From Pseudoips prasinana (Eukaryota > Arthropoda > Insecta > Lepidoptera > Nolidae): a stretch of 64,000 nucleotides of DNA. The notes beneath the pieces were generated by a model. It did not search any database. It saw only the letters and a program-made list of their open reading frames with translations, and was not told the DNA's origin. Positions 1 through 10,780 of the stretch are shown one piece after another (the stretch's first letter is position 1; each line of letters opens with the position of its first letter). Made by a program: the position numbers and the translations under genes. The DNA is taken from NCBI GenBank assembly GCA_951640165.1, contig OX621236.1, positions 31,116,948 through 31,180,947 on the forward strand, in the 5' to 3' direction.

Positions 1-117
1 ACATGGTATGCTCACTATAATGAATAGTAAAGGTGATAAAATCTACAGATACATAATAAAATTCCAAAGAATACGTAAAATTTTATATAATAATAAACTA
101 ATATTTATAATTTTTAG

Positions 118-252
118 ACGATAGAGACTGCGCATGATGTATGTAACACTTTGGCTGATAGCAGCAACCTGATTAATCCAGGCAAGTGTTGTATCAACAT
201 GCTAACGAAGATTTATTACACTTTGGCTAAGAAGGCTGGTGATTTATCAAAT
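118..252 (+). CDS. Possible internal exon of an unidentified host gene
   Basis: A 45-codon open stretch starts right after a pyrimidine-rich tract ending in AG (116-117) and ends at a GT (253-254, followed by ATG), so it has a plausible acceptor and donor. Codon use looks protein-like, with an alternating helical pattern (hydrophobic residues around cysteines and lysines), and there is no methionine start, as expected for an internal exon. The next candidate exon is 90 bases downstream. I do not recognise the family with confidence. A faint memory-based resemblance to the C-terminal helical region of FANCI-type proteins is noted only as a lead. It could also be a captured or retroposed gene fragment, since the surroundings are all repeats. 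Confidence 0.35.
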
Positions 253-341
253 GTATGATGCTACTAAAATTATAATAAAACTGATAATAAGTTTGCTCAT
301 CGTGCGTAAACTTCTTAAAATGATGACTTTTTATTTGTCAG

Positions 342-428
342 GTTGACCAAACTTATCAGACTATTTCCATCCAAGTTCCTGTTTCCCAATCACAGCAGGC
401 AAACTGCCATGTCTTGCTTGAACCATAA
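342..428 (+). CDS. Possible terminal exon following the 118-252 frame
   Basis: The segment follows a TTATTTGTCAG acceptor-like tract and, read in phase 0 from the previous candidate exon, runs 28 codons to TAA at 426-428. It is rich in Gln, Ser and Val. A second frame over the same bases, offset by one, is also open and continues into the SINE at 487, so the true phase is unsettled. A SINE inserted only 60 bases downstream would be compatible with a 3' UTR. Identity unknown. Confidence 0.28.
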   Translation, partial: VDQTYQTISIQVPVSQSQQANCHVLLEP

Positions 429-486
429 AGACGATGATCATCGGTATAAGCATGAAAGAAATTCTGAACTTCTAATGTTAAAACGA

Positions 487-625
487 CGGTCACCGTAGCC
501 TAGTTGGTAGTGCTCCTGCCTACGAAGCTGGTGGTCCTGGGTTCAAATCCCGGTAAGTGCAAATATTTGTGTGATGAGCATGAATATTTGATCTATGTGG
601 CATTGTCCCTAGATATATAAAACAA
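487..625 (+). mobile_element. tRNA-derived SINE, family A, internally deleted copy
   Basis: The head has a pol III A box (TAGCCTAGTTGGTAGTG) and B box (GGTTCAAATCC), followed by the body shared with copies at 7838 and 13493. This copy jumps from the early body to the 3' segment (CATTGTCCCTAGATATA), so about 120 bases are missing. The tRNA-like head is not a functional tRNA gene because it runs into the SINE body without an acceptor stem. Confidence 0.8.
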
Positions 626-1272
626 AAAAAGTTTATAGAGTCAGTAAGCTAATAAAATAGGTAAAAGAATACTGTCTTGTGGAACGCCTGTGTCGAACTG
701 TTACTCCAATTAGATGGAGTCTCACCGACACGTTATGCTTGATAATAATAATAAGAGACTGTTTATTACTATAAATAAAAACTTAAATTAATTTACTAAC
801 TTTACTCTAAATCTTATCTTTATGTATCAAATTTTTTTTAAGTTAAGGAGTAACTTATTATCTAAAATGGGATTGTAGGTACTTAATTATGAAATAGCGA
901 ATTTTAAATCACTATTTATAATTTTTTTTTAATATAAAAGCTTATTGACTATGGCGGTCGGTATTTCATTTAGCATTTTGTCCTCCTACTCCTCCGACCA
1001 TAGTCGTCGTTGCATTTGGTCAAATATCTATATGGTATTGTATTTCTACATAAATTGCCTATAATATTGGCATAACTGTGGTACCTACTGCACAGAGGTG
1101 TAATCCAAAAAAATGAATTGAATTTATGTGAAAGTGTGATCACTTTAACTTTTTGAGTTATGGCCTCTGGGGATCCTCTGTGGGTCACCCACGTTATCGT
1201 CATTTAATTGTGAAACCGAAAACAAACAAGTACCTAAAGCAAAAAATAAAAATCAATCTTTTTATTATAATA
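626..1272. other. AT-rich DNA without recognised gene
   Basis: Homopolymer-rich AT sequence. A 77-codon minus-strand open frame at 970-1203 has no protein-like features and is not annotated as a gene. Confidence 0.5.
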
Positions 1273-1562
1273 AGACCAAAGTAACCGACATAGCCGTAAG
1301 AATTGCCAAGCTGAAGTGGCAGTGGGCAGGGCGCATAGCTCGTAAAACCGACGGCCGCTGGGGCAGAAAGGTGGCTCGAGTGGCTACCACGAACCGGAAG
1401 ACGCAGCGTGGGCAGGCCCCCTACAAGATGGACCGATGATCTTGTGCGGGTCGCTGGAAATCGCTGGATGCGGATAGCGCAAGACCGGCAATTGTGGAGA
1501 TCTTTGGGGGAGGCCTTTGTTCAGCAGTGGACGTCTTTCGGCTGATATGATGATTATAATAA
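1273..1562 (+). pseudogene. 3' end of an RTE-type LINE (ORF2 C-terminus), broken
   Basis: In the plus strand the sequence encodes, with frame changes, the typical end of lepidopteran RTE-like ORF2 proteins: a Lys-Trp-x-Trp-Ala-Gly-x-Ile-Ala motif, then Asp-Gly-Arg-Trp-Gly, then a Trp-Thr-Asp-Asp-Leu stretch. It stops near GCTGATATGATGAT, the usual ATG-repeat 3' tail. The same region recurs in better shape at 50081-50448. Severely 5'-truncated, so it cannot encode an active enzyme. Confidence 0.75.
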
Positions 1563-1775
1563 TATCTAGATACATGGCGGAATACTCATAATTTTCTGTA
1601 TGAGGTAGTTTTATGAAAAAAATGTGTCATTACCTACGAGGAAAATTAACTTGGTATGCAAAAGCTGCTTTAAAAACCCCATTACGCATGTTTGTGAATA
1701 ATCAGAAAGCTAATAAGACTCTCTGATGTGGGTAAAAACATGTTGGGATTAGAATTACACAGAGCATGCGCAACT

Positions 1776-2042
1776 TCACCTAAAATATTTCCAGGCTTCC
1801 ATTATGAATACTTCAAAAAGAGGAAGACGAGATTTTATAAGTTCGTTTAGGATCTTCGGTACAATATTTTTCAAAATATTTTTATCCGGGGTGGTCTCCT
1901 TAAACGTCAACAACGACTCAAATTTCTGACCTCCTCTACCATCAGGGCTTTCTTTCCATGCCTTTTGATTCATTACCATAGATGTAAGACAACCACTCTT
2001 CTTCCATGTCAGGTACACGAGGGACAACTTGTACCAAGTTAT
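1776..2042 (-). pseudogene. Unrecognised protein-like frame with one frameshift
   Basis: On the minus strand about 25 acidic codons (2042 to about 1937) end at a stop, and the neighbouring frame then continues for about 50 codons rich in Leu, Ile and Lys to 1776. Both halves look like one degraded coding region. I do not recognise the protein. A further unexplained open frame lies on the opposite strand at 2104-2289, so the two may be separate relics. Could be an old transposon or gene remnant. Confidence 0.25.
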
Positions 2043-2103
2043 TATTGTTGCTTCTCATACCAGATATTGTGTGTTTTTCTTTAATATGTGGCCCGCGAGC
2101 TGA

Positions 2104-2289
2104 AATTTAAAACATAACAATGATCAAAGACTTGAAAACACGGATTACACGTGCTCATCAGGTAAGAAATATTCAGCAAAAGAGAAAATAGTCCGAGAGG
2201 TGGAGGACAAAATAGCCGCATTTTCGAAAAATATTCTCGAAAAAGCCAGACGTGAACTTAGTGCTATGAGCTCTAGAGCTCGTTCATGA
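2104..2289 (+). pseudogene. Unrecognised 61-codon frame, lysine/glutamate-rich
   Basis: Open from just after TGA at 2101 to TGA at 2287-2289. The last 40 residues have a strongly charged, helix-like pattern (Lys-Glu-Lys, Arg-Glu-Val-Glu-Asp-Lys) ending in Ser-Arg-Ala-Arg-Ser, with no start codon in the first half. It looks like a terminal exon or a degraded element. No family recognised. Confidence 0.25.
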
Positions 2290-2717
2290 AACTAATCTGG
2301 TTGAATAATTAAACATCGTAATAATATATTTTTGTTAAATTAGTAATTTAACTTACTAACTATACAAAACACAATAAAATTAACTTAAGTGTTGAAAATA
2401 TAAATGGCATCAAAAAGCTCCCTGACATCGTTCCTAGCTGGCTGGCAGTATTGCCACGTTCAGCTTCGAACAAACGTTTGATTGACTTGAACTTGATTTT
2501 GTTAATCATGTAGTCGTAATCATCCCATAGTCCTTTTAGAAATTATATCACCCCATCAGGCAGAATATAAAGATAGTTTATTGTTACTCTGATATTATCT
2601 CATCACAAATGGGGTGACTTAAACATAGGTTGTTAATTTTCAATAAACAAAGCATGTGTCCGATTGACTATTATGTAGGTAGGTATTTATATCCATATAA
2701 AGAGGGTATTATGTAAG

Positions 2718-2890
2718 GTGGAAGAATCAGAGGAAACCCTAATGTACATTCTGTGCTCGTGCAGATCGCTAACACGATGTAGAAATATCTACTTGGGACA
2801 GAATATCATGCAACCGGAAGAGATAATATACAAACCCTCACTGCAAAATCAATCTGGAAGTTTATTAAAGCTGTAGGATTAAGCAATTAA
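2718..2890 (+). pseudogene. 3' end of a non-LTR ORF2 (Cys/His C-terminal motif), broken
   Basis: Plus-strand codons give Glu-Glu-Thr followed by a Cys-Ser-Cys-Arg motif and a charged tail, matching the cysteine-rich end of jockey-like ORF2 proteins. A frame change near 2840 is needed to reach the natural stop at 2888-2890. The same C-terminal module occurs at 41061-41255. The rest of the element is missing. Confidence 0.55.
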
Positions 2891-2999
2891 CTCTAACAAA
2901 AACAAAGAGCTCTGCTACAATAGATCAGAAATGGTCGAGGTAGCAAGATGCCAACAAGGCATCAAGCTCTAAATAATATATAATAATATGTAAAGTGTA

Positions 3000-3232
3000 G
3001 TGCTGTGTGGTGACGGCATAGAATATCATCACTAAATCTCATCCCGTAGGGGGCGTAGAAATCGTCCGAGGGAATACCTACCAGAAAACGGGCAGCAGCG
3101 TTTTTCTGTGAACTATGACCATCAAACGGCGATCGCTAACCCGTCTGCCGTGGCGATTATGGCATATCCCCCCATTCTTTGGGGAGGCATTTGTCCAGCA
3201 GTGGACGTACTTTGGCTGACATGACGAATGTT
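3000..3232 (+). repeat. LINE-derived 3' repeat, family L (copy 1)
   Basis: Shares a recurring block with 11650-11905: a CGTCCGAGGGAATA segment, an ACTATGACCA segment, a GCGATTATGGCATATCCCC segment and an ending like GTCCAGCAGTGGACGT...GGCTGA. This is the common 3' end of a lepidopteran non-LTR family. No coding capacity. Confidence 0.6.
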
Positions 3233-3665
3233 TCCCGAGTCCAGCTGTCTATACTCAATGTCTATACTCTTAGAGCCAAAACCCACATGTACCTATTATA
3301 CCTATTTGAAACCAAACAAAAATTCTACCAATGCTTTATTCAAAAGATAACACTATACTTTGTTGTATAAATTATGAAGAACGTGCTGAAATTCTGACAA
3401 GGTAAATATATTCGCGCTGAGCAACACAAAGCTACACATAACGTAAGATTTCGTTAATTAGCAATTCTCTAAGTACAATTTCAAGATAAAGACGAGAGTA
3501 ATTTTCACCTGTACTAATTTAAGTTCATGTCACGTTAACTATGTATAATAAATTTTCTACTCACAATGAAAATTAAACATAAAATATATACCTGTACATA
3601 TACGTACCTGTTTAGTTATTTGCAGGATTGTCTTACATGTTTTATAATTATCCTACAAATAATGA

Positions 3666-3777
3666 CTAATATTATAAATGCGAAAGTTTGTGAGTATGGA
3701 GGAATGGATGTTCGTTACTCTTGCACGCAAAAACAATTAATCGGATTTTGATGAACTTTGTAGCGGGGCACAGCTAG
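3666..3777 (+). mobile_element. Short Helitron-like relic
   Basis: Begins TAATATTATAAATGCGAAAG and ends GCGGGGCACAGCTAG|T, the 3' terminus used by lepidopteran non-autonomous Helitrons (CTAG before T, no TIRs or target duplication). Related sequences in reverse orientation lie at 37784, 38891, 39735, 49014 and 51245. Confidence 0.65.
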
Positions 3778-3779
3778 TA

Positions 3780-4440
3780 CTAAATGAAATACTCCTTATT
3801 GTATACTATAAGTTAATTAGTAATGTAATTAATGTACAACCTCTATATATAATAAGGAGCTAATATATATATATTTAGAAATTAAACTTATTTATTATTT
3901 GTATTTTCAATAATAATGAACAATATATACATATGTACTTAGTACATTCGGATTTGCTCACGTCACCATATTGCATTACTCAGGAGCTTTATACGAGTAG
4001 GACTATTTAGTCAAAGTTAAGACTACTTTAAGACATACTGGTATGTCACCATATTTTATTTTATACATACCATACAATATTATATTTTACGAAGGAAAAT
4101 CCCATTGCCAAATCGGATACGGTATGACACTTTTATATTAATTCGTATTTAAAACCGGTCTTCAGGTGTTTTATGGTTCGAAGGGAAATAAAATGGCGCA
4201 TTACTTTATCGAAAACAATGAAAGTAAACGGTTATGGAAAATCTATAGGAGAAACGATAATCGGTATCGCTTTTCCCGCCATAATGTGAATATAAAAGGT
4301 TTACGCATTAACTAAATAGTGGCAATTAAATATAATATAAACGGCTTTGTTTATTATTATTGTTTGATATTAGATACAGGGGATTAGATTCTACACACAT
4401 AGTAGCTTATAATCAGTTAAATCATCATCATCAACATGGG
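3780..4440. other. AT-rich DNA without recognised gene
   Basis: Contains a short TA-rich tract near 3864. No open frame or element boundary recognised. Confidence 0.5.
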
Positions 4441-4444
4441 GCTC

Positions 4445-4674
4445 TACCAGCTAAGTCGCCGAACATCGATTTCTTAAATGGCGTTCCAATAAATAAAGGT
4501 TAACAATGACTTAATCAATCGTCAAATCGGCTTCCATGAGCACATGTGACGTCATAAATGGTCCGGAATCGATAGTCAACGTTGAAGAAGGTTTAACGAT
4601 TTATTAAGTAATGTAACCTTTATTTATTTGAACGCCATTTAAAAAATCGAAGTTCGGCTTAGACTTAGCCGGTA
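4445..4674. mobile_element. 230-bp TIR element inserted in a LINE 3' end
   Basis: Arms of about 70 bases (4445-4515 and 4603-4674) are imperfect inverted repeats. The outer ends read TACCAGCTAAGTC and, reversed, TACCGGCTAAGTC. No coding capacity. The left flank carries ATCATCATCATC and the right flank continues GATATCGTCTACTGCTGGAC, which is the reverse of a LINE 3' end (GTCCAGCAGT...GATATCAGG then ATG repeats). The element therefore sits inside that LINE end. Class is uncertain; TA at both ends would suit a mariner-type MITE. Confidence 0.65.
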
Positions 4675-4885
4675 GATGCCCTGATATCGTCTACTGCTGG
4701 ACATACATACGCCCCCTCCAAGGGTTTTCTAATGTTGCCATTTGGAGAGGTTTGCCTTAGTCATCGCGCGTGGAATGGGAGTTGGTGTCTGCAGTTAGGT
4801 GGTAGCTAGTACACAGGTGACGCTGCTGCCCGACTTACCGGTGTATCTCTTAGTCACTTTTTACGACAATCACGGGATGGGGTGG
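4675..4885 (-). repeat. LINE-derived 3' repeat, family L2, minus strand
   Basis: Reads in reverse as the block seen at 15660 and 42088: GCAGCAGCGTCACC, a GTACTAGCTACCACCTAACTG-like segment, a CACGCG segment and GTCCAGCAGTAGACGATATCAGG. Split from its 3' tail by the TIR element at 4445-4674. Confidence 0.6.
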
Positions 4886-5794
4886 CCTTGTTATTGTTTT
4901 TAGGCAACAACCTGTTAAAGTGCGCCTTGTATTAAACAAATCGAATATAAATTTAATTTCGGTTACTTTTCTATTTGTTAGTATATATAAATGTCGGTCT
5001 GCATATCTGTGTAAGTTTATGTCTTTAGTGTCGACGTCTCTTCAGTGGATATTTTGGGAGTAAAAAAAACTCTTATTGCAATAAAGTTGTCGTCAAGATC
5101 AAAGTGATTCATCCGGTGGTAGAATAATAACGAGTTGTTCTCCTAGTGGACACGGAACGTAAACAACAGAACGTTTGTTTGCTACATACAACACAAGCTT
5201 CCACACAATATAAGGTTTACGAATAAACTTTCACTGCCAGGGTCTAGACCTCATATCTTTGTTAAAAATCCATCCCATGTATGTATATAATTACTGCGAA
5301 TTAGAGAAACATAATGGGAGTACTTGAAAAACCTTGTAATTTGTGCGACACATAATTTTTTTGATTTTTTTCTGTTAGGGTCTCCGTTTGGTAACTATTA
5401 TTTTAAATAGTTAGTTGACTACTGGTATGCCTGCCTCCTAATATTATGTTAAGATTTTTACACATGTAAGCAGTCAACGAGTAGAACCTCTGTAACAGAG
5501 GTACACGGGTAAATTTTTATACCCTTTTAGGACCCGGAACCCTAATACTACCATGCTATACGATTATGACGATGTTATAGGATTGCAAGGTTTGCAAGAT
5601 TCTATTTCCGTTTCCCGACGACTAGTTCCATGGCGACAGGAAATAAAAAATATTTTCAATTTCTTATCTTACATAAAGTTGGAAGAATGAATCTGTAACA
5701 CCTATGTCTTATAAACATAGGTACAGATTATTGTATGCCTACTTTCATATGTTCGTATACGTGATAGTTATGGGAATTTGATAATCTTTTAACC
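4886..5794. other. No recognised gene
   Basis: AT-rich sequence with no open frame of note and no element boundary I can identify. Confidence 0.45.
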
Positions 5795-6035
5795 TGGGGA
5801 TGCGAATTCAACCGGGAGGTCCTCGGTTCAAATCCTGGGTCAGTCTAGAAACAAGAAGAAATATTTCAGTTACGGCCTAGAGCTGCAAAAATGGGCGGTG
5901 TTAAGCTTCCATGCTTTCGACACGTAAAGCCGTCGCTAGTTCTGAACAATCTCTGACTCTCATGCATCTCTACGAGGTTTGAATACTAAAGTGGGTCTGG
6001 CATGGGTTACTTAGTTTGTCCTTACAAAACGTGCG
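5795..6035 (+). mobile_element. tRNA-derived SINE, family B, degraded
   Basis: Carries a B box (GGTTCAAATCC) followed by the family B body: an AAGAAATATTTCAG segment, a GGCGGTGTTA segment, and an ACACGTAAAGCCGTC segment. The A box is poorly preserved. The same body is clearest at 33722. Confidence 0.6.
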
Positions 6036-6060
6036 GACGAAGTTGCGGGCACAGTTAGTA

Positions 6061-7140
6061 ATATTATATATCTGTTTAATTAAGGAAATATGAAGAAAGA
6101 AGTTACGCAAAGCAGTTAAGAGATGAGAAGAGAAATGTTAAAGATATTTAAAGCGATAGCAAATGTTTTGTAAGAAGTTAGGGTTTTTGCACGCCTTATT
6201 TCTACAGGAAGTAAATTCCATAGCCGAGCTGCTTGGACAGATATAGATTTATTAGAAAAATCTGTGAATATATACTATTATCATAATATATAATAAATTT
6301 ACATCTAAACAAAAAATAGTGTAGTGAAAATTATATCCCTTAATTTTTTTAAATAGATCCTTCGTAATACTGATTCCCAGAAAAAAGGTAACAATGTATG
6401 TCTGCCTGTATAGCACAACCCAAATGGTTTCATCTTTTAAAATTAAAAATTTCTCGAATTTCACACATAGCACTGTTCCGGGAATCAAATGTGTGGAATT
6501 CGGATTACTTTGGTTGGATTTATTTCTTTTTCGACAACGATGTACAGAATAAAATGATGTATGTTTGATTGCTATTGTAGACTGCACATGGAGCGGTTAA
6601 AGTGGAGCTGTCAGGTTTCGTGGTAATTTCCGTACCGGACAACTATTTGTGTGACCCATTTATAGTTGTTCTAAGTCTCGATCTGTTTTGGATTCGAGAA
6701 TTTCATGTTAATAGAGTTCCCGTGATTCAGAGACAAAAAGTTCAAGCGTGTGACCGTTGACTTAAAAAAAAAATCTTTGCGCCAAATTGTATTACCTGGA
6801 TGGCCTAACAGATTTAACAAGCACATCGTTTGTTAATTTGTTACCGTACTGTATTTGTAACCGACATCTGCATTATCACTATGACGATACTATGTCTATC
6901 AGCCTGTTCTCTTTCCTTAACGTTACCGTCACAAATTAACCTAAGTACCGATTGTCAATAATAAATTTCTCAAAACAACAGATTGAGCCCTAACCCTTTC
7001 ATCCCACAACTGGGAGCAGAATACTGGAAGAGCCGTAAGCGAATAGCTAGTGGAATTTAACTACTACTTATAAACATTAAATTAAAGAATGCCATTGAAA
7101 GCTGCCATTCAGATTTATTTTCCATAGGAAAATCCGGCGA
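6061..7140. other. No recognised gene
   Basis: A 111-codon minus-strand open frame (6252-6587) lies here, but its composition (rich in Ile, Tyr, His and Lys with no motif) looks like chance in AT-rich DNA. No element ends recognised. Confidence 0.4.
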
Positions 7141-7147
7141 ATACACG

Positions 7148-7275
7148 TACAGACGCCAGCACAACAAGCTACCCCAATCTGTCAAATTTCCCCAATTGAA
7201 AGTGAACCTTATGCTTTTGTGATAAAGTTATAAAAGAAATTTGATAGATTGGAGTGGCTGGATGTGCCATCTGTA
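7148..7275. mobile_element. Short TIR element (MITE) family M, copy 1
   Basis: Left end TACAGACGCCAGCACA, core CCCCAATTGAAAGTGAACC, right end reversed TACAGA. The right arm has lost the GGCGT part of the inverted repeat. TA at both ends points to a Tc1/mariner-type MITE; no transposase is encoded. Confidence 0.8.
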
Positions 7276-7438
7276 CATATATGCTAGTAGCAAAAAAGTA
7301 TAAAACAGCATTCCATAAAAATTCAATCACAATTCACCTGCTAAAGCACCAAAATAAAGTGTTTACTGCCAATATTATTATTTTTCTGAAATTGTAACAC
7401 AGCCCACCTCTGAGGATAAAATTTTTTATATTGTATTT

Positions 7439-7600
7439 AGGGTTCCGTACCAGAAGGGTGCCAACGGGATCATATTACTAAGACTCCGCTCTCCATCCGT
7501 CTGTGCGTATGTTTGTTTGGCAGCGGCCTTGTATCGCATGAACTGTAAAGGGTAGATTGTTAAAATTTTTCACCGAGTGAGTATATTTATTACCAATATA
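7439..7600 (+). repeat. Diverged relative of the AGGGTTCCGTA repeat
   Basis: Starts AGGGTTCCGTACC and shares the TATTACTAAGACTCCGCT...TCCGTCTGT layout that often follows this motif in lepidopteran DNA. It is shorter than and differs from the two 600-bp copies at 10781 and 43831. Confidence 0.45.
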
Positions 7601-7837
7601 ACAACAAATAATAAGAAAATGAAGTAAAAAATTACATAATAAATGACAAGTCTTTCGATGATACGGAGTGCTATCTATTCGGACTCGCCGCTAGATTTTG
7701 ATATATTATTTTTATTTCAACAGTTATACAAAAATAAAATCATATAGGTCTTAAATTTGGTGTAACATGAACTTAAACTATATAATAACTTAATAAACTT
7801 CATGTACTTTGAATATAACCTATTGTCACCATACTAT

Positions 7838-8100
7838 GGTCACCATAGCCTAGTTGGTAGTGCTCCTGCCTACGAAGCTGGTGGTCCTGGGTTCGAATCC
7901 CGGTAAGTGCAAATATTTGTGTGATGAGCACGAATATTTGTTTCTGAGTCATGGATGTTTTCTATGTATTTATCTATCTATGTAAGTATGTATATCGTCG
8001 CCTGGTACCCATAGTACAAGCTTTGCTTAGTTTGGGGCTAGGATGATCTGTGTGACATTGTCCCCAGATATTATTATATTATAGATATTATTATTATATT
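7838..8100 (+). mobile_element. tRNA-derived SINE, family A, full-length-like copy
   Basis: Head with A box TAGCCTAGTTGGTAGTG and B box GGTTCGAATCC, body with GTGATGAGCACGAATATTTG, 3' part TACAAGCTTTGCTTAG and end GTCCCCAGATATTATTA. The best reference for the family in this window along with 13493-13747. Confidence 0.85.
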
Positions 8101-8326
8101 GAATTACAATGCAGTGCTATTTATTTGACTAAGATTGGTAGGGTTATTATATATATGTAGTAGAACACACAGTTTAGGGTTTGCTGTCTCGCCGGTATAT
8201 AAATAGCGTGTTATAGATATGAGATAAAATTGACAAAGAGATATTGATAGAGACATTCTTGGTAGCGGCCTGTAGTAGAAAGTCAGCGGTACTGCCCCGT
8301 TTAGACGTACGCGTAAATTTGTACCG

Positions 8327-8698
8327 TTAAGAGGCCTATTACAGTCCACTAGCGCCGCCAATCGAAAAAATATCATAACTCGTTAATAGAATCAAAAATA
8401 CAAAATATGTTCTATTATTACCGTGGAAAAGGCAATAACGTAATTGTATAACATCTTATCAACACTTGAAATATAGTTGTTTAGCTAAATCGTGCATTCA
8501 AAACATAAACGGCCGTTTTTGTTACAAATGCACGATTTAGCTAAACAGCTATATTTCAAGTGTTGACAATGTGTTATAAAATTACGTTATTGCCTTTTCT
8601 AGAGTAATAATAGACCACATTTTGTATTTTTGATTCTATTTACGAGTTATGACATTTTTTCGATTGGCGGCGCTAGTGGACTGTAATAGGCCTCTTAA
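8327..8698. mobile_element. 372-bp palindromic element at TTAA (piggyBac-type MITE)
   Basis: The outermost bases are TTAA on both sides, then GAGGCCTATTACAGTCC and its reverse complement. The two 186-base arms meet at CGGCCG (8510-8515) with no spacer. The exact centre is 8512.5, so the arms are equal in length; by eye they are about 90% identical with substitutions only. TTAA flanks are the piggyBac hallmark. No coding capacity; a minus-strand open frame at 8104-8376 runs across its edge and is coincidental. Confidence 0.8.
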
Positions 8699-8699
8699 T

Positions 8700-9611
8700 G
8701 AGGATCGGATTATGAGTGGATGTCGGTTCAAGATGGATGATTTCCGTTAAGTGCTATAGTCAAGTAAGTTCCACCATGAGGACAAAAATATTGGGTCCAA
8801 TCTCGTACTCGTAGTATAACCACCTAGTTTATCGAGCTACCCGACGTGGGTATCCAGGAACAAGTGTTACGAGTATATCCAGAAATCGTGTCCATAATTC
8901 TGGTAAGATCGTATAAAAAATTACGGTAATGTAATTACGAGTATGACAGGTATTTCGATACACTTAGCAGAACCGTTTCAGGATTTTACAAGTCTAAGAA
9001 AGCATACTGTACCTTTAATAATTTTTTATTCCAATTCAGATTCCTATCACGAAACGAACGGATAAATTGAACAAGATAAGGAGGTTATCCGAAGTTTCGT
9101 TTAAGAGTATTTGGCAAAAAACAGTTAATGGTAGTAGTTTTAGAACAAAAATATCCGTTCCAATTTTTTAAGAACATTAATTAAAACTACAATATCTTTC
9201 CTGCCATTTTTGTATATGTTTTATATTTCTTATTGTCAGTTATTATTATTCTTTTAAGCTCACATAAATGTAATAAAGTTATTCAACATTGTTAATGCAA
9301 TATGTGTTATTATCCCAAAATGTTTGTTGTTGCTGGACAGATTTGATTGAAATTTAGTATGAAGATAGGTGATTTATTATCGCACTGGCTGTAATAAAAT
9401 GCTAAATCGCGGATAATAACACGGGCAGAGCTACCACTTCAATATTTCCTACTTTATACTGACAGACTCCGTGAATAATAGTTGTATCTTTCGATATAAG
9501 TTATTAGTTAGGATACTTTCCAAGATTTTTATTGTGCATTTGACAATTTTCATTTAAAATAGCATGTTTTTATAGAAAAATAAGAATATCTAATTAAATT
9601 ATACTTAAATA
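8700..9611. other. No recognised gene
   Basis: AT-rich sequence; no open frame or element boundary recognised. Confidence 0.45.
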
Positions 9612-9850
9612 TCTTGGGCAGCTAACACAGTGCCATGTGATCCTGAACTGGGCAGAGCTGTATTATGATAATACCAGATAACTGATAAACACACTTATAT
9701 ATTTGCCATGCACCCATATTGAAGATAAATTACACCCAGACACAGAACAAATAATCGTGCTCATCAAACATAGATTTGTTCGGGTGAATCGAATCTACGA
9801 CCTCTCGTTCAGCAGTCAGGTTCACTTACCACTATACCAATAGGCCAGTC
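9612..9850 (-). mobile_element. tRNA-derived SINE, family C, minus strand
   Basis: Reverse of the family seen at 16250 and 45418: a 3' part with GCTGTATTATG-type sequence, a GGTGTAATTT-type segment, and at the 9830-9850 end a tRNA-like head with TAGTGGTAAGTGAACCTG and a GATTCGATTC B box. Ordered correctly for a minus-strand copy. Confidence 0.65.
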
Positions 9851-9854
9851 GAAC

Positions 9855-10780
9855 TTTATTACCTGTTAATTTGTATTTATTATATACATTTTCAATTAAG
9901 TGCATCATTCCCTTGTATGTATTTATTTAATATATAATACTATACTAAATAAATAAAAAATAAATACTTAATCAGACAACCGATCGAGCATATATTGTGT
10001 TTGCCTGCTAATTAATTTCAGTAAGTTGACCAACCGTCGTTATAAACACAAGGTCCGCCATAATAATAATATTTAATTCGTACCTTAATATAGACAGAAC
10101 CATTCAGACAATATGTAGTAAAAATATAGCTAATATTTAAAATTTCGATAATTAAACCTACACATGATCCTTGACACTAACTTAATTTAAACTAGCTAAA
10201 TATCGTTACTATTATAAAATAAATGTTATTGTTACCTACAAGCCGTGTACCCAAATATCTATATGTACCTAGAAATAATTATAAATTAATTATATATTAC
10301 TACAAACATGTTCTGACTATTAACAAGCGCTTTTTTACAGTCTACGTGTAAAAATACATAATTGTATTTTATTTAAAAAAAATATAGCCACTCACCATCA
10401 GGTTATCCGTATGTTTCTTTGTTGACTTAGTAGTACAATAGAAAATCTTGATCTTTAGACTGTGGGATATCGACAGGACAGTTATTTATTATACAGATTG
10501 ACGCCTCGTAAAATGTAGATCAATAGGAAATATGATAATGTTAATATAAAATACAAGATTGCAAGTGGGTCAGAATGAAAATATACCTACAGAGGCGCCT
10601 AATCACACGCATTGATACGTTTTAAAACCGCTGAGCTCTGCTGTCACAGTTAGGATTAATGCGGGTTTAAAATACTCTTTATTAAACCACTGCGGACCAA
10701 TTGCGGATAAGGGTCTATATGATGATATCTTTATGCATTGACGGAAGATGTATTGAGCTTTAATATAAGTAAAAAATTGT
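9855..10780. other. No recognised gene
   Basis: AT-rich. A 66-codon minus-strand frame at 10603-10803 overlaps the next repeat and has no recognisable domain. Confidence 0.45.

Noticed and set aside
487..560. tRNA gene candidates (also at 7838, 13493, 16250, 33722, 45418)
   Set aside because: Each has A and B boxes but continues into a shared SINE body and lacks a closing acceptor stem; the repeats share identical bodies.
6252..6587. 111-codon minus-strand frame as a gene
   Set aside because: Composition typical of chance frames in AT-rich DNA and no recognisable motif.
8104..8376. 90-codon minus-strand frame
   Set aside because: Runs across the edge of the palindromic element; no domain, so coincidental.
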